Assembly: GCA_963920765.1 (NCBI GenBank)
Contig: OY987242.1
Span: 11,806,789 to 11,870,788 of the forward strand
DNA from: Ulota crispa
Taxonomy: Eukaryota > Streptophyta > Bryopsida > Orthotrichales > Orthotrichaceae
Length of the DNA stretch: 64,000 nt
Direction of reading: 5' to 3'
The notes below the pieces were generated by a model. The model saw only the letters and a program-made list of their open reading frames with translations, made no database searches and was not told the DNA's origin. Positions 36,635-48,591 of the stretch are shown piece after piece. Numbering within the stretch: the stretch's first letter is position 1; every line of letters starts with the position of its first letter. The position numbers and the translations under genes are program-made.

Positions 36635-37045
36635 GGGCATTGATATGTGTACCACACCTTCTCAGCTATTCTATCACACCCTTAGGGTAAGTTTTAGATT
36701 TCTACCATCAAATAGTTGAATATGAGAATTTGAAATTTAGATTTGGACTTAGAGAACTTGATTTTGTTTAGAACCATAAAAAAAGTTGTAATTGAACAAC
36801 ACCCAATGAAAAAGCTTAGCTTGGGGGAAAAGTATTATTTTTACTTTTTTTTGTAAAAAAAGATAAGCTTTTTCATTGGGCGTTGTTCACTTAGAACCTT
36901 TTTATGATTCTAAACAAAATCAAGGTCTCTCAATCCAAATTTGAATTCCAAATTCTCAAATTCAACTTTTTGATGGTAAAAATCTAAAAATTACTCCGGG
37001 GTGTGGTAGAATAGCTGAAAGGGTGTGATACACATATCAATCCCC
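36635..37045. mobile_element. Long foldback element, copy 2
   Basis: The arms pair over about 190 bp: GATATGTGTACCACACC with GGTGTGATACACATATC, and AAAAAGCTTA with TAAGCTTTTT near the centre. It is flanked by TA on both sides (36633-36634, 37046-37047). Homologous to 33286-33683. Confidence 0.8.
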
Positions 37046-37350
37046 TATAATTTATAGTATTATGGTCTCGATTATGGTTCTAAGTGGCATCACCTCAATT
37101 GCCCACCCACCAATTATTATTTTTCATTTTTTTCTATACAAAAAAGAGACAACCCTTATGAATATACATAGTATTACCTTAGTTTGACTTGTGACATTCT
37201 TCCATCTCAAACAGTTATAATTTGTCAACTATGTGGCTGTAAAAAACCCAATTTTGGGTGTGTAGTGAACCTTGGTGTGGAGTTTGACCACACGGGCTCT
37301 TCCTTGATGCACTCTAGTTCTAAAAGGAGGGGCCAAGCCAACGTCCTTAT

Positions 37351-37440
37351 TTCTAGGTGGTTGAGTGGTTGGGACAGGTAGAAAATTCATATGGAAAAGC
37401 AAAAAAGAAGGCTTAGCTAGCTAGATTCAAATCCCATACA
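37351..37440 (+). repeat. Possible tRNA-derived (SINE-like) sequence
   Basis: GTGGTTGAGTGGTTGGG resembles a Leu/Ser-type pol III A box. AGATTCAAATCCC, about 60 nt later, resembles a B box. No cloverleaf can be drawn, so it is not a functional tRNA. Confidence 0.25.
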
Positions 37441-38620
37441 GATGAGGCTGACGAATATGGTTGAGATGCAACTGTGAACCCCATACTCATCAGTCTCCCT
37501 TTCAATCATACACATGCTTTACAAGAACTGAGGTCCCATCGTCATAGCACAACTTTTTTAAAAGTAGAGGGGTCCCTGCAATTGATTTCTCTTTCATCTG
37601 CACAAGAAAAAAGAAAGAAAGAATGAGACAGAGAAAACATGTCCCATGTTGCACTGGGTGTCCAAAATATGAGCATCTCATATCATTAGCTAGCCAATCT
37701 GGCAACACCCTCTAGAAAGCATAACGTTATGTAGGAATTATTTCTTCCACGTAAAGTTACATACTTTTGGAGACTTTTGTGGAGGTCTCAAGTCCATTGT
37801 TTGAGTCCTATAGACTTTGTTGCTTGGCCTAAAGAAACTCAGGCCTAAAGAAGCTGAGTGTCATCTCTATCAAATTGAGTGGCCAAATTTTGTTGAGAGT
37901 TTAAAAAAATGGGTTGAAAGTAGGCAATAAAATATTGTTTTTGAAACCTTTGGTCGGCCTTTGTGTGAAGCCTCCAAAGGTTAAGTTCAAAAATCTAAAC
38001 TCTTGGCAGTGAACTTTCACAGCCTCTTGACTTGAATGGATGTAGTGTGAAGCCTTAGAAGGCCAAGCCCAAATTCAAATCTTCTAATCTTGCTACCAAA
38101 ACTTGTCACTTTTTTATTATTTTATGAAAAAAATTAACATCCTCTCAATCATAGTTTGGGTCTTCATTTTTGCTTAATCCAAACTTCAAAAGGTTGTAAA
38201 TTTGAATGAAAAAATGATGCCATGTAAGCATTTTGGAAGATGATTGGTTTTGAACTTTGACCTCTAATATAAGGTCAATTGAGGCCAAAGTTTTGGTTTC
38301 TTCCAATATGATTGGTAGAAATTGACGGTCTCTCAATCTTTTAGATAGGAGCAATGATTTTCTAATTCCAAACAAAAACCTATTTCTTATTGCTGGTGCT
38401 GAGTTTAATAAAATGTGATCTTTACTGATCACAACTGTCAAAGTTATACTTTGAATTGACGAATTTGAACAATTATATGATCATCATTCATGCTACGATC
38501 ATTCTAAGAGGTGTTTTGTGCACATCTATTTTTAATTCTCCTATGTCACTAATGTACCCCCAACAAATCCAAAGAGTTGCTTTCATAAATTACCTTAAGG
38601 GTTGTTCACAAGGATGAGAT
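37441..38620. other. Intergenic, nothing recognised
   Basis: No coding or structured repeat signal. Confidence 0.45.
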
Positions 38621-39579
38621 TTAACCCCTAAAGGCCCAAGTGGTCCCTCGGGGGCCAAGGGGGTTTTGGGCATGTACCTAAGCTAAACCATTTTGTGTGA
38701 TTCTCTAAAACTTTTATTGAAGATGGGGAACTCAAAGATCTACATGGAAACCTAATTTTTTCTTCATTCCAACATTTATAAAGGAAGTTATGCATGAATA
38801 ACCAAAAAATAGGGGAGAAATGGGCATCCCAAAAACAAAAACTTGCGTTTTTTTCAAATAAAAATTTGAAATTGGTTCTTAAGATTTTTATATACTTGGG
38901 AAGTTTTGAATCATTCAATTCCAATTGATGAGATGAAAGATATGAGAAATTTAGTTTGTGGGTAGATATGGGACTCCCAAACTTCCATTTCTTTTGCCCC
39001 TTGTAAAATTTGGTGCTTTACTTTTATGAGCTCTTTAGGTATTTGTTTTTTGACTTTTTTTTTTTCCAAGTTGTAATAGAATCAAATTCCTTGGTTTTTA
39101 CTATTTGGATCAAAGTAACTCATATTTTTGAATTTTACATAAATTCTCCAATTTTGCCTAGTGTATATGCAAATTCCATGGCCTAACGGCATTGCAAGAT
39201 TTTACAAAGTATGATTCACACCTCCAATTCATTTGAAAATTCTCCCACATTTACCTAATTTGGTCTTCTACTTGGAAAAAATAAACCTCAACTTTGCGTA
39301 GAGCAATTTTTTTGATATAGAAGCGGTCAAAGGCGTTTGAATTTTTTGGGCAGCACGGAAATGAACTTTTTTTTGCGCTTCAAATGTCAATATCTCACTC
39401 CTCTACATTTAGAATGAGCTGATTTTGTTTTCCACAAGTACCTCCCATAGTTTAGGGCAGGATCCTATGATTGGATTTTAAATATAAAAAAATCATTTTT
39501 CAACTTTCCTATTCATTGCCCTAGAAGTGGCAGTTTTCAATGACTTTCACAAAAAAGGGCTTGGGCCCTTAGGGGTTAA
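38621..39579. mobile_element. TTAA-flanked TIR element, 959 bp (X subfamily, copy 2)
   Basis: Ends TTAACCCCTAAAGGCCCAAG and GGGCCCTTAGGGGTTAA. The subterminal palindrome TGGTCCCTCGGGGGCCA lies inside the left end. Homologous to 11532-12789 and 44970-46211. Confidence 0.85.
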
Positions 39580-39923
39580 TGATGTATAATAACATACCGT
39601 GATACTTCACGTTCGTTATATCTAACTGTATATATTTATACAATCCTTGCAACCATTCTATTTCACGTTTACCATGTTCATTTGATACTGCTAGGTAGTA
39701 TTTTGTAATCATCTAAAGACAATATTCACAGTTGATCAAAACTCTTACACACAAAATTTGATGGTACCGCAAATTTGGACAGAATGGAATTTGGAAAAAA
39801 TGAAGAAAAAAGAAGAATGAAAGGCCTGGACTGTTGACACCACACAGCAGAATTGGGGGTTTTTTTTGGAGCTTCACCAAAAAGAATTCTCCATTTCTCA
39901 TGTTTGACACATTTTTTCACATA

Positions 39924-40070
39924 CACTAGTAAAAAATAGGTCCTAAATGACTAAATGACAATGACCGTAATGATTATACAACAACTACAAAATGATTGTA
40001 AAATGACTATATAGTCATGGTTTAATCATTGTCACTTAGTCATTTAAGACCTTTTTTTTTACCTGTGATA
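39924..40070. mobile_element. CACTAGTAAAA-end foldback MITE
   Basis: TIRs of about 40 bp: GGTCCTAAATGACTAAATGA on the left pairs with TCACTTAGTCATTTAAGACC on the right. It is related to the CACTAGAAG element at 14621-15035. Confidence 0.75.
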
Positions 40071-40081
40071 CATACTCTACA

Positions 40082-40138
40082 TTAACCCCCAAAATCTCAT
40101 TTGTCCCCCCAAGGGGACATCCGTCCTTTAGGAATTAA
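40082..40138. mobile_element. 57-bp TTAA micro-element
   Basis: TTAACCCCC at the left and GTCCTTTAGGAATTAA at the right enclose little more than the TGTCCCCCCAAGGGGACA palindrome. It looks like one X-type terminus closed by TTAA. Confidence 0.6.
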
Positions 40139-40180
40139 ATATAGCATTTAAGTTGCCCATACTAATTTCTTTACAATCTA

Positions 40181-40183
<3 letters not shown>

Positions 40184-40230
<47 letters not shown>
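40184..40230. repeat. AT dinucleotide microsatellite
   Basis: A run of about 23 AT units. Confidence 0.95.
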
Positions 40231-40236
<6 letters not shown>

Positions 40237-40323
40237 GTATACTTAAATGGCACTACAATACATATTATCAATAACGAGCGGTTGGCGCCTGCTTGAGGTA
40301 ACTTCAGAGGGTAAAGGAACCTA

Positions 40324-40463
40324 AGGTAGGAGGTCCATAAATCAACCATCTAAGCCTACCTAATTCATCTATGGCAATCATAGATATTCAAAGAAACATG
40401 CTAAGCGTTCCTAGACCACAAACGCAATTAAAACCTAGTCAGAATTTGAGCCTCCTACCTTAA
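40324..40463. mobile_element. Short TAAGGTAGGAGG-end MITE
   Basis: TAAGGTAGGAGG on the left and CCTCCTACCTTA on the right, 140 bp apart, share their ends with 34262-34608. Confidence 0.65.
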
Positions 40464-41032
40464 ATGAGATATTTACTGCCGGCATCATCTATAAGTTATT
40501 TATATTTTGGACAAGAGTGTCTGTGAAAATTGTTGGCCAAAATGTTGTAAGTTATCCTTTTCATTTCCAAATTCAGTTCATTGTCGCCTTCATTGGCCTT
40601 GGGGTGTGAACTATGAAGAAATAGCCATCCTTGTGGGCAACTTACGTGGGCTTGCGGCCTTGCGTGCCACTAGCATTGACCTCGTCGTTGGGGTCAATGG
40701 GAACATCCACTTTCGTGTTGTTGTATGAAACTGCGAGTTTCAATTTAGAAGGATTGTCTCCATGTCCTTGTTCAATCACTAGCCTGTACAAGTGCCACTT
40801 GTCTCGCTAACACCCACTTTGGTTGCTCTCTTCACAAGTCACCTCCATTGAACCATGCTGCTAAGGGATTTTGAACAAAACCAAAAGTCCTGCCAGCGCT
40901 TGATGACACAGCCCCAAAAACCACAGAAAAAGAGCAACACCACAGAGTGCAATCATTTTGGCTGGGGGCAGTGCTCAAAGTTTAGAGTCCGTTCTAGCAT
41001 GTGGGGGAGATTTTTGAAAGTCACCAGGTAAG

Positions 41033-41680
41033 AGCATCTGCACTGTTACACACAAAACACGCCCAAAACATCACTTTGCGTGTCAACTTTGCTTGGCGCA
41101 CCTCATCACACCTCACCACTTATGCGCTAACGTCCTAAGTAAACTAGGGCTTATACAATTGGAGCTTGAAAACACAAATGTCAAGGGTATGGGTAATCTA
41201 GTAGCGTGCCCAAAACCAAGATGGTCAATGCTGGCTAGTTGGTTGGTGACAAAGGCTTGTGGTTGAAGCTTGACACTTGTCCTTCGCAATATGCTCTCCA
41301 TTCCAATATGCTCTCCATTCCTGCTCAAGGGCAATGCTAGAGCATCTAAGACATGAGCAGACCTCTGGTTGTGGATGCGCCCTTGACATTTACTTTTAGC
41401 AGCTCCAAGTTGCATGCAAGGCAGCAATCACTTTAAGAGCAAGTGCATTGCCCTTGCAAGTTCTGATACATTGCAAGCTTGATAAGTGCTCCTAGCCCCT
41501 CAAAATACTCTCATGGCACTCCATTCTAATATGTCAAGCAATGATGTTTCAAAACACTTACCAATGGTCAAATGACCACGTTTGAATTGCAAGTTTGGAG
41601 AACAAGAGTTTTGAGGGCTCTTCAAATATAGAAGTAATCTCTTGAAGTGTCAAGTTTGATGTGCAACTTTGGAGATGCTC
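41033..41680. mobile_element. Possible degenerate GAGCATCT-end element
   Basis: GAGCATCTGCACTG on the left and a GAGATGCTC on the right are inverted. TAA precedes the left end but TAG follows the right end, so no clean target duplication remains. Confidence 0.3.
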
Positions 41681-42800
41681 TAGAATCTGGTATTTCACAA
41701 TTTCAACAAGTTTTAGATATTTCTTATGCCTAGGGAGGTCACTCAATGTATTCTTTGGAAACCACATGCAATCTAGTAAAATTTTCACTCCCTATTTACC
41801 TTTTAATAAATTTTAGTATAGCTCTAAATTTTTGGGTGTTCTCACAAAATCATTATATCTTTAATGTGATTTTTTGGATTCAATTGAATTAAACAAGATA
41901 TCCAAGCATACAATTGAAGATTGCAATAAAATGGTTGAATTTTCACCTCAAATATTTATCAAGGTTGCGTTTGAATGACAATTGCATTCAACTTTGGTAT
42001 ACAAAACTATAATCAAGCCTTCATTTATTGAAAATTTGAAAATAAATTTGAAAATACTTTCTACTATATAAAATAGGGGGTCAAAAAATTTCTAACTATA
42101 GAGTGTGTTTATTTTCTTTCAAAATTTGTAAGTAATTATTTAGAATAAAGAAATTTCTTAAGAATTCACAATGAAAACTTTCAATATAAAAACATACACT
42201 ATAATTTTTCCAAACTATTTAGTTGACCTTTTATAATATAAGATAGAGGTCAAAGATTTTGATTGCATGTGTATCAAAAAAAATAGGAAGTGCACCTTGT
42301 GTTCTTACAATTATAGTATATCAAAATTTGTATTTTTGAAAAATTTTGCCAGTTCTGTTTCCCATAGTTTCAAATTTTACTTGGGATTCTTGCCATTTTA
42401 ACCAGACTTTGTATTAATAGTTGTTCTTTCCTAGTCATTGGTCCATTTTATTATTTACACTTTCATATTGTCTTATCCAAAGCCACTTCATCTTTAGAGT
42501 GTGAATGGTCAAATCTAAAAAAAAATTGCAAATGTTGTAAAAGACAAGGTAGCTCATGACATTGTACACTGAGAGAAGTTTTCATTTACAACATGGTGAG
42601 ATGCTTACTTTTATTATTGGCTACATAATATGAAAATTTCAAATTTTGCTATTTGTTGAGTGCATTTTAGGTTGAAACTATTTTGCACAAAAATATGGGA
42701 TTTTTGAAAAAAACTGAAATATTTGGCAATTTTTGTTGTTTTCATGCTTTATGTTCTTTTTGCTCTAAATTTGTGACCCATCTAAGAGTTTGTTTAGAGC
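41681..42800. other. Intergenic, nothing recognised
   Basis: AT-rich, no supported gene or repeat. Confidence 0.45.
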
Positions 42801-42802
42801 AT

Positions 42803-43124
42803 GTTATATTTTCATGGATATCCCTGGAGTTTGCAATATTTACACAAATATCCATGCTTTTTCAGAAATTCCACAAATACTCTAGGACCAAAAAATTTAG
42901 GCGCTTTTTTTGATACGCATGTCACTTCCCTTCCTTCCTTTATGGGCATGTTTCTTTTTTTATGTTTCATTACATTCCCTTCTTCAACATTGGTTGTGAA
43001 GAAAGTACGAGCACAACAAACAAATACCTTTTTTTTTGGTCCAATGTTCTTTATGTAATTTCTGAAAAAGCAAGGGTATCTATGAAAATATTGCAAACTT
43101 GAGGGGTATCCATGAAGTTTTCCC
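42803..43124. mobile_element. Foldback MITE with arms of about 95 bp
   Basis: GAGTTTGCAATATTT pairs with AAATATTGCAAACTT-type sequence on the right arm, TGCTTTTTCAGAAATT with AATTTCTGAAAAAGCA, and GGACCAAAAAA with TTTTTTGGTCC. The loop is about 130 bp. Two overlapping ORFs here are artefacts of the palindrome. Confidence 0.8.
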
Positions 43125-43282
43125 TATTTTCATTGTGTATAGGTGCTTCATTGTAAGCCTGAGACCAAAAACACCAAGGTTGGCATTGAATTCTAATTTT
43201 TTGTACTATATAAGTAAAAACAATGAAAAATAAAGCACTATTTGCTTATGCTTATGCAAGTTAATGTATTTTGAAATTAACA

Positions 43283-43516
43283 TTAACCCTTAAACGACTA
43301 AGAGGCCCTTTGCAACCAATACAATATGAGGTATTTTTCTTGTATTTGGAATGGATCCACACCTCTATTACATTTGGGACCAACAAAGAAGTTGGAGAAT
43401 ATATCAATGTTGTTCTAGTGGGCTACTTGAGATCCCAAATTAAAATTTCTTACCGGTAGCAAATGACAATTATAAGTCAGAGTATATACTATGCCCTATG
43501 GTTATTCAAGGGTTAA
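43283..43516. mobile_element. TTAA-flanked MITE, 234-bp subfamily, copy 2
   Basis: Ends TTAACCCTTAAACGACTAAG and GGTTATTCAAGGGTTAA. It has the same length as the copy at 9267 and shares TTGGAATGGATCCACA. Confidence 0.85.
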
Positions 43517-44969
43517 TATGTTAATAACACGTAAATCTTGATAAAATATAAATTCAACTTTAGTTTGAGATACATTTGGAGAGTATTTTATCAGCAACTT
43601 AAGATCTTGTTAATTATAGTAGAAAATTTAGTAATTGCGATTTGTATCATTGTCGAATTCTCTTTTAAATGGTTTTGGAGAAACCAAAATTAAAATCTCC
43701 ACCTTGGAACTGTATTTATTTATTCTATTTTTCCAGTACAGCTTCCTAGAATAAATATTTTGGCATATGGAATTAATTTGTTTTTGGTCATTATTTGATA
43801 TGAAACTACCTAAAAAGAATTCAACAATTACTCAAATTTCAACCCATGAACTTTTTGGAATTGCTACCTATGTTTATTCCATAAATATTCTTCAAAAACC
43901 TCTCAATCCATCAAACGTTTAAAAATGATTATTACTCTTACATACGTAAACAAATTTATGTCAGATTTTACAAAGTTTGATTAGAATGAATCATAAACCC
44001 TAAAACTCTATGTATCCAAAGTTGGATGTGCCATGGTCAAGTTATTATGTGGTTTTAGAAAATCTATTAATGTGTTTTCTATAGATAAAGAAAATGAAGC
44101 ACGGAAAGTTTGGTATTTACTCCAATTTGAAAAAATTAAGAAATTCCAAACGTTAAAAAAATGATTGTGATTACAAGCTTAGTGTGTTAGAATCCAGGTT
44201 ATACTATACCATGTGCCTTTTGCTTGTAGTTTACAGTCTAAATATTCTATGATAAAAAAAATTCTACAATTGTTGCAATAGTCAAAACATAAAAAGAGAA
44301 GCAAAAGTAAAATAAAAGTATTTCTCCACCATTTTTTTCTTAAACCAGCAATCTTTGTAAAAGCATTCATCCACGAGTCAATTTTTTTAAAATAAAACAT
44401 ACTTAGATAAATCACAAGATTAACATAATAGAGGCCCTTTGACAAAATATGCTAAAACTGCTCTCTAATTGTAGAACATAAGGTAGTTCCTCGAATTTTT
44501 GTCATTCATTATAAAGCTTATGGCGAACCATTTTATTATGAAACTAATTGAAGCATTTCGCATTGATAAACAAAATTTAACCTGATATAAAAACAACACA
44601 AAACCCAACCTTGTATATGAAAACCCAGAAGGTTAAATAGAGCACAGAATCAAGGCTTGACTGTATTGCCATGGGATCCATCCATTATAGGCTTATTTAT
44701 GAACATAAACACACCAAGGGATGATAATTTACTTCTTCCTTGCAAAAAAAACATTGATATGAACTTAACTATAGCACATTCTAGTAAAAACACAAATAAT
44801 TAAATCTAAGCAAATATATAGCAAATCGTACAAACAAATATCTCATTTTTTTTGTGTATAAAAGTTTCCCCAACTTTTACTATGTTATGAAAGAGCTTAT
44901 CTTTCACAAATTTACATTTCAGAAATTTGAATTACATTATTCATATTCAAAACAATGTATTTTGATGTT
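43517..44969. other. Intergenic, nothing recognised
   Basis: Very AT-rich, no supported feature. Confidence 0.45.
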
Positions 44970-46211
44970 TTAACCCCTAAAGGCCCAATTGTCTCCTTAG
45001 GGACAAATGAAATTTGGGCATGTATCTATAGTTGAACTGTTTTGTGTAATTTTTTGAAACTTTTATTGAAGGTGGAGAATTCCAAGACCTACATTGGCAT
45101 CTAGTTTTTTCATCATTCCAACATTTGATGAAGAATTTATCAAGAATTTTTTGAAACTAGGTGAGAAGAGGCAATTTGAGCAAGGGCTCTCCTCTATAAG
45201 TGGGTGTTGACTCCAAAGAGGATCAGCCCTTGTGGGTACAAGGTGTGGACACTTGGGTAAAGGGGAGTGGAGTGAAAGGTGCCCATCTTGGGGGACTCCC
45301 TAACCTCCATTCCCTTTGCCCCTTGTAAAATTTGGTACTTTAATTTTTTGAACAGTTTGAGTTTTTGCTTTTTTATTAAATTTTTCCCAAAATGTAGTAG
45401 GATAAGAATCCTTGGTTTTTATTGTTTTAGTCAATGTGATTTGAATTTTTGAATTTTACATAAATCTTCCAATTGTGCCTCATGTATTTGCAAATTTCAT
45501 GATCTTCAAGCAATCAAAGATTTTTTGAAGTATGTTATATACCTTCAACTGATTTGAAAATTTTGTAACATATGCCTAATGTGGTCTTCTAAGTGGAGAA
45601 ACTAAACCTAAACTTTGTGTGGAGCATTTGCTTGGAGAGTGGTAAAAGGCTTTTGAAATTTTTGGGCAACATGGAAGAAAACTTTTTTTGTCGTTTCAGA
45701 TGTCAATATCTTGCTCCTCTACATCTAGAATGAATTGATACTTTTGCCACAAGACCTCCCATAATCTAGGGGAATATCCTAAGGTTGGATTTTCCCAAAA
45801 AAACTATTTTTCCTACATTTTTTACTCATTCACCAAAAATGGTAGTCTTCACAAACTTTCACAAAAAAAAGCATTAGGAGGGATTTGGACCTCCAAAGAG
45901 GCCCCTTCCCCCAAATCCATGGGAGCTTTGGAAACACCTTCCACATGGGTAGTGTGTTGTAGGCCAGGCTGGCACTACGTCTACCACGTTAGCTTGTATA
46001 ATTTTTTATATTTTATTTTTTGAAAAAAAAAATTCAAAAATTTTCTTATTTTTTTCTAAGATTTTTTTTAAAATTTTATTTTATTTTATTTTTTTGAATT
46101 AATTTTTTTGACGACCAGCAAGGGTTGGTTCCCAACATTGGAAATAGAAAAACTCACAGCCCCTTTGGGGGTCCAAATCCCTTGTAATGGGCTTGGGCCT
46201 GTAGGGGTTAA
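44970..46211. mobile_element. TTAA-flanked TIR element, 1.24 kb (X subfamily, copy 3)
   Basis: Ends TTAACCCCTAAAGGCCCAAT and GGGCCTGTAGGGGTTAA. The left palindrome TTGTCTCCTTAGGGACAA is present. It carries extra internal sequence compared with 38621-39579. Confidence 0.8.
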
Positions 46212-46532
46212 CAATGGTCTTACATTTTTGCATGGATTGTACTTAAACCATTTGACATGTTGGCCATAAAATGATATAATTATAGTTTGTTTATTTTATG
46301 GGTAAAATCCCTTCTCAAGCATGAGTATAGACACCAAGCTAGTGTTGAGAACAAACCAAATTTGTATGTGTTGAGTGGAGGCATTTGACACTAAGACTAA
46401 ATAACAAAATCAAATCAAGACCAGAGGGAGTTAATTAGGATATATATGCATTCTTAATAAAAAAAGGACTCAGCTGATATATTTTGAGCACTACTAGAGA
46501 GTAACATTAATTTGTAATCATTGGGCAAGGAG

Positions 46533-46757
46533 TTAACCCCTAAAGGATTGAGCGTGCCAGTGCAACTAGTACAATATAAGGTATTTTTCCTGTATATGGA
46601 ATGGATCCACATCTCTAATACATTTGAGATCAACAAAGAAGTTGAAGAATAGATCAAAGCAAATCTAGTGAGCTATTCAAGATCCCAAATTAAAATTTCT
46701 TACTGGTAACAAATACCAAGTATACAGCAGCAAATACATTATGCCCTATGGTCCTTG
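46533..46757. mobile_element. TTAA-flanked MITE, 234-bp subfamily, copy 3 (right end lost)
   Basis: The left end TTAACCCCTAAAGGATTGAG and the body with TATGGAATGGATCCACA match the other two copies. The right end stops at TATGGTCCTTGG without GGGTTAA. Confidence 0.75.
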
Positions 46758-46759
46758 GT

Positions 46760-48590
46760 TACTCAAAATAAGATAATTTTATCGAGATAGAGATTTTCAT
46801 CCAAAAAGTATGTTTTGATTTTTTAATTCACAAGATTGAATATTCATTTTTTTGTGAAACAAAGCTTGCGGTAGTCCAATTTTCAAGTAGTTTGAAAATT
46901 TAAAGGGATATTTTAAAGTGAAATAAATTTCATAGCCCTCAGTTCAGGCCCTCCATTGAGACCCTCCTTTTAGGCAATCAATGGTAAACAACTTGTTACA
47001 ATAAAGCTTGATTCTCACCTAAACTTAGCGGTTACAGAGAAGCGGTTTTGGGAGGGTTGAGAGAGTGGGTGTTCCCACTGGCGGAGAGTTTTAGTGCTGA
47101 GCCTAGTTTTCTGGCAGTTTGGCAGCAATTTAAAAGCTGTAATTGAGAAAAGAGGAAGATAAGTATCCTAAAACAAAGGGATTGCATGCATACTTTTCCC
47201 AACAATAAATCTAGAGGAAATTGTACATTTGAGGGGATTTCGGAGTTTCATGAGGGGTTTTTAGTAGTGGCAGCTGGGGGGTCCTTTACAGAAGATTGTA
47301 GTAAAAAATAGCCTCTGCCTTTACTTCTTGTAACTTCTTGTGACTAGGGCAGACGCGGCTCCTGCGTGAGGCGGCTGCTTCATCAGACATAAGTACAGAT
47401 CACTCAAGCATTCTTCTACAGCAAACTTTGGCATTGCGGTACTAATCAAGTCAACATTGTTTTGGTTTATCAGAGCAAAGGGGCTGAGCTAATCAGGTAC
47501 GTTGCTTCACTCTAGTGTTTGGTTTCATTTCAAAACTTACTACATGCTTTGGTTAGGCTGTGTAGTATTTTAATTGCAGTTTTGGTCCACATGAAAACAT
47601 GCATTGCTGAAGTGACATAGATCTGAGCAAGACATACTGCAATGTTCTCCACATTTTGCATTGGCAGTATTATCATGAATCCAGAGAGAAGGGTACATCA
47701 CTGTCATGCATGCTCTGATCTTGTTCTAGATGTCATTGTGACTAGGCCCCTAGAGGACAAAGACAATGGAGAACCACAGTCCCTCAAACTTTTACAATTC
47801 CCCAATGCGGCCCACTGCATCGCCGACACATCCTCTAGGGATGCCCCTCAATGGTGAGCTTCCCCTTCTAGCCATGTCATACATTTGAAGCACAATAGCT
47901 TGATAAAAGATGTTCATTTGGGAAAGGGTCATGATTGGTAAACTTTATTTCCATGTGCATTCTAGTACAATTCAAGTGTATTCACATAGAAAAATTGCAA
48001 TCGATCCTCTCTTCCATGGACATTCAAAGGGAAATGGTCATCCTAGTTGAGGGCTATTTCTCTTGTCACTTTGAAGCTCTCAAAGTGATGCAGTACTCAC
48101 AAATGACTGCATTCCTTTCTTGCATGAGCAACTTCTCTCCTTCCATTCATGTTGTACTTTCCTTGCCTTTGCAACTCTTCTACTTCTATTCATGTTGTTC
48201 CTTCTTGAGAGGCGGCCCTGCAAAAATAAAAACACCCCTCCGATGGCAAAATGAGATGCATTTTTCATTAAGTACCTTCATCAGTTGTAGTTTAGAGCGT
48301 TACCTTTCCTAACTACCGATTGTGATGTAAGCTCTCGTCTGGTCTAGTTCCTTTCATCAAAGGTCATGCGTGTTGTTGTAGTGGTAGCATACATCCCACT
48401 TTAGTTGCCATGGCATGTATTTATAGTCACTATTGCGTGTGTGTATTTTTTCAGCATGCATTCCCCTTACGGCTGTAGGATTTGGCCGACCTCCTCCAAT
48501 GGCAAGGAGCCAGCCTATGTACATGCGCGTAGCTCTGATGGCACCTTGACTTGCTCACTTTGAGGCAACCAGCCCCATCGCGCATGTACG
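46760..48590. other. Flank of the Harbinger-derived block, no gene recognised
   Basis: Short ORFs at 47642-48312 have no supporting features. The left end of the Harbinger element was not found here. Confidence 0.35.
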
Positions 48591-48591
48591 C

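Noticed and set aside
37351..37440. Functional tRNA gene
   Set aside because: Only A- and B-box-like motifs are seen. Acceptor and anticodon stems cannot be paired.
42683..43096. Three overlapping ORFs on both strands
   Set aside because: They follow the arms of the foldback element at 42803-43124.
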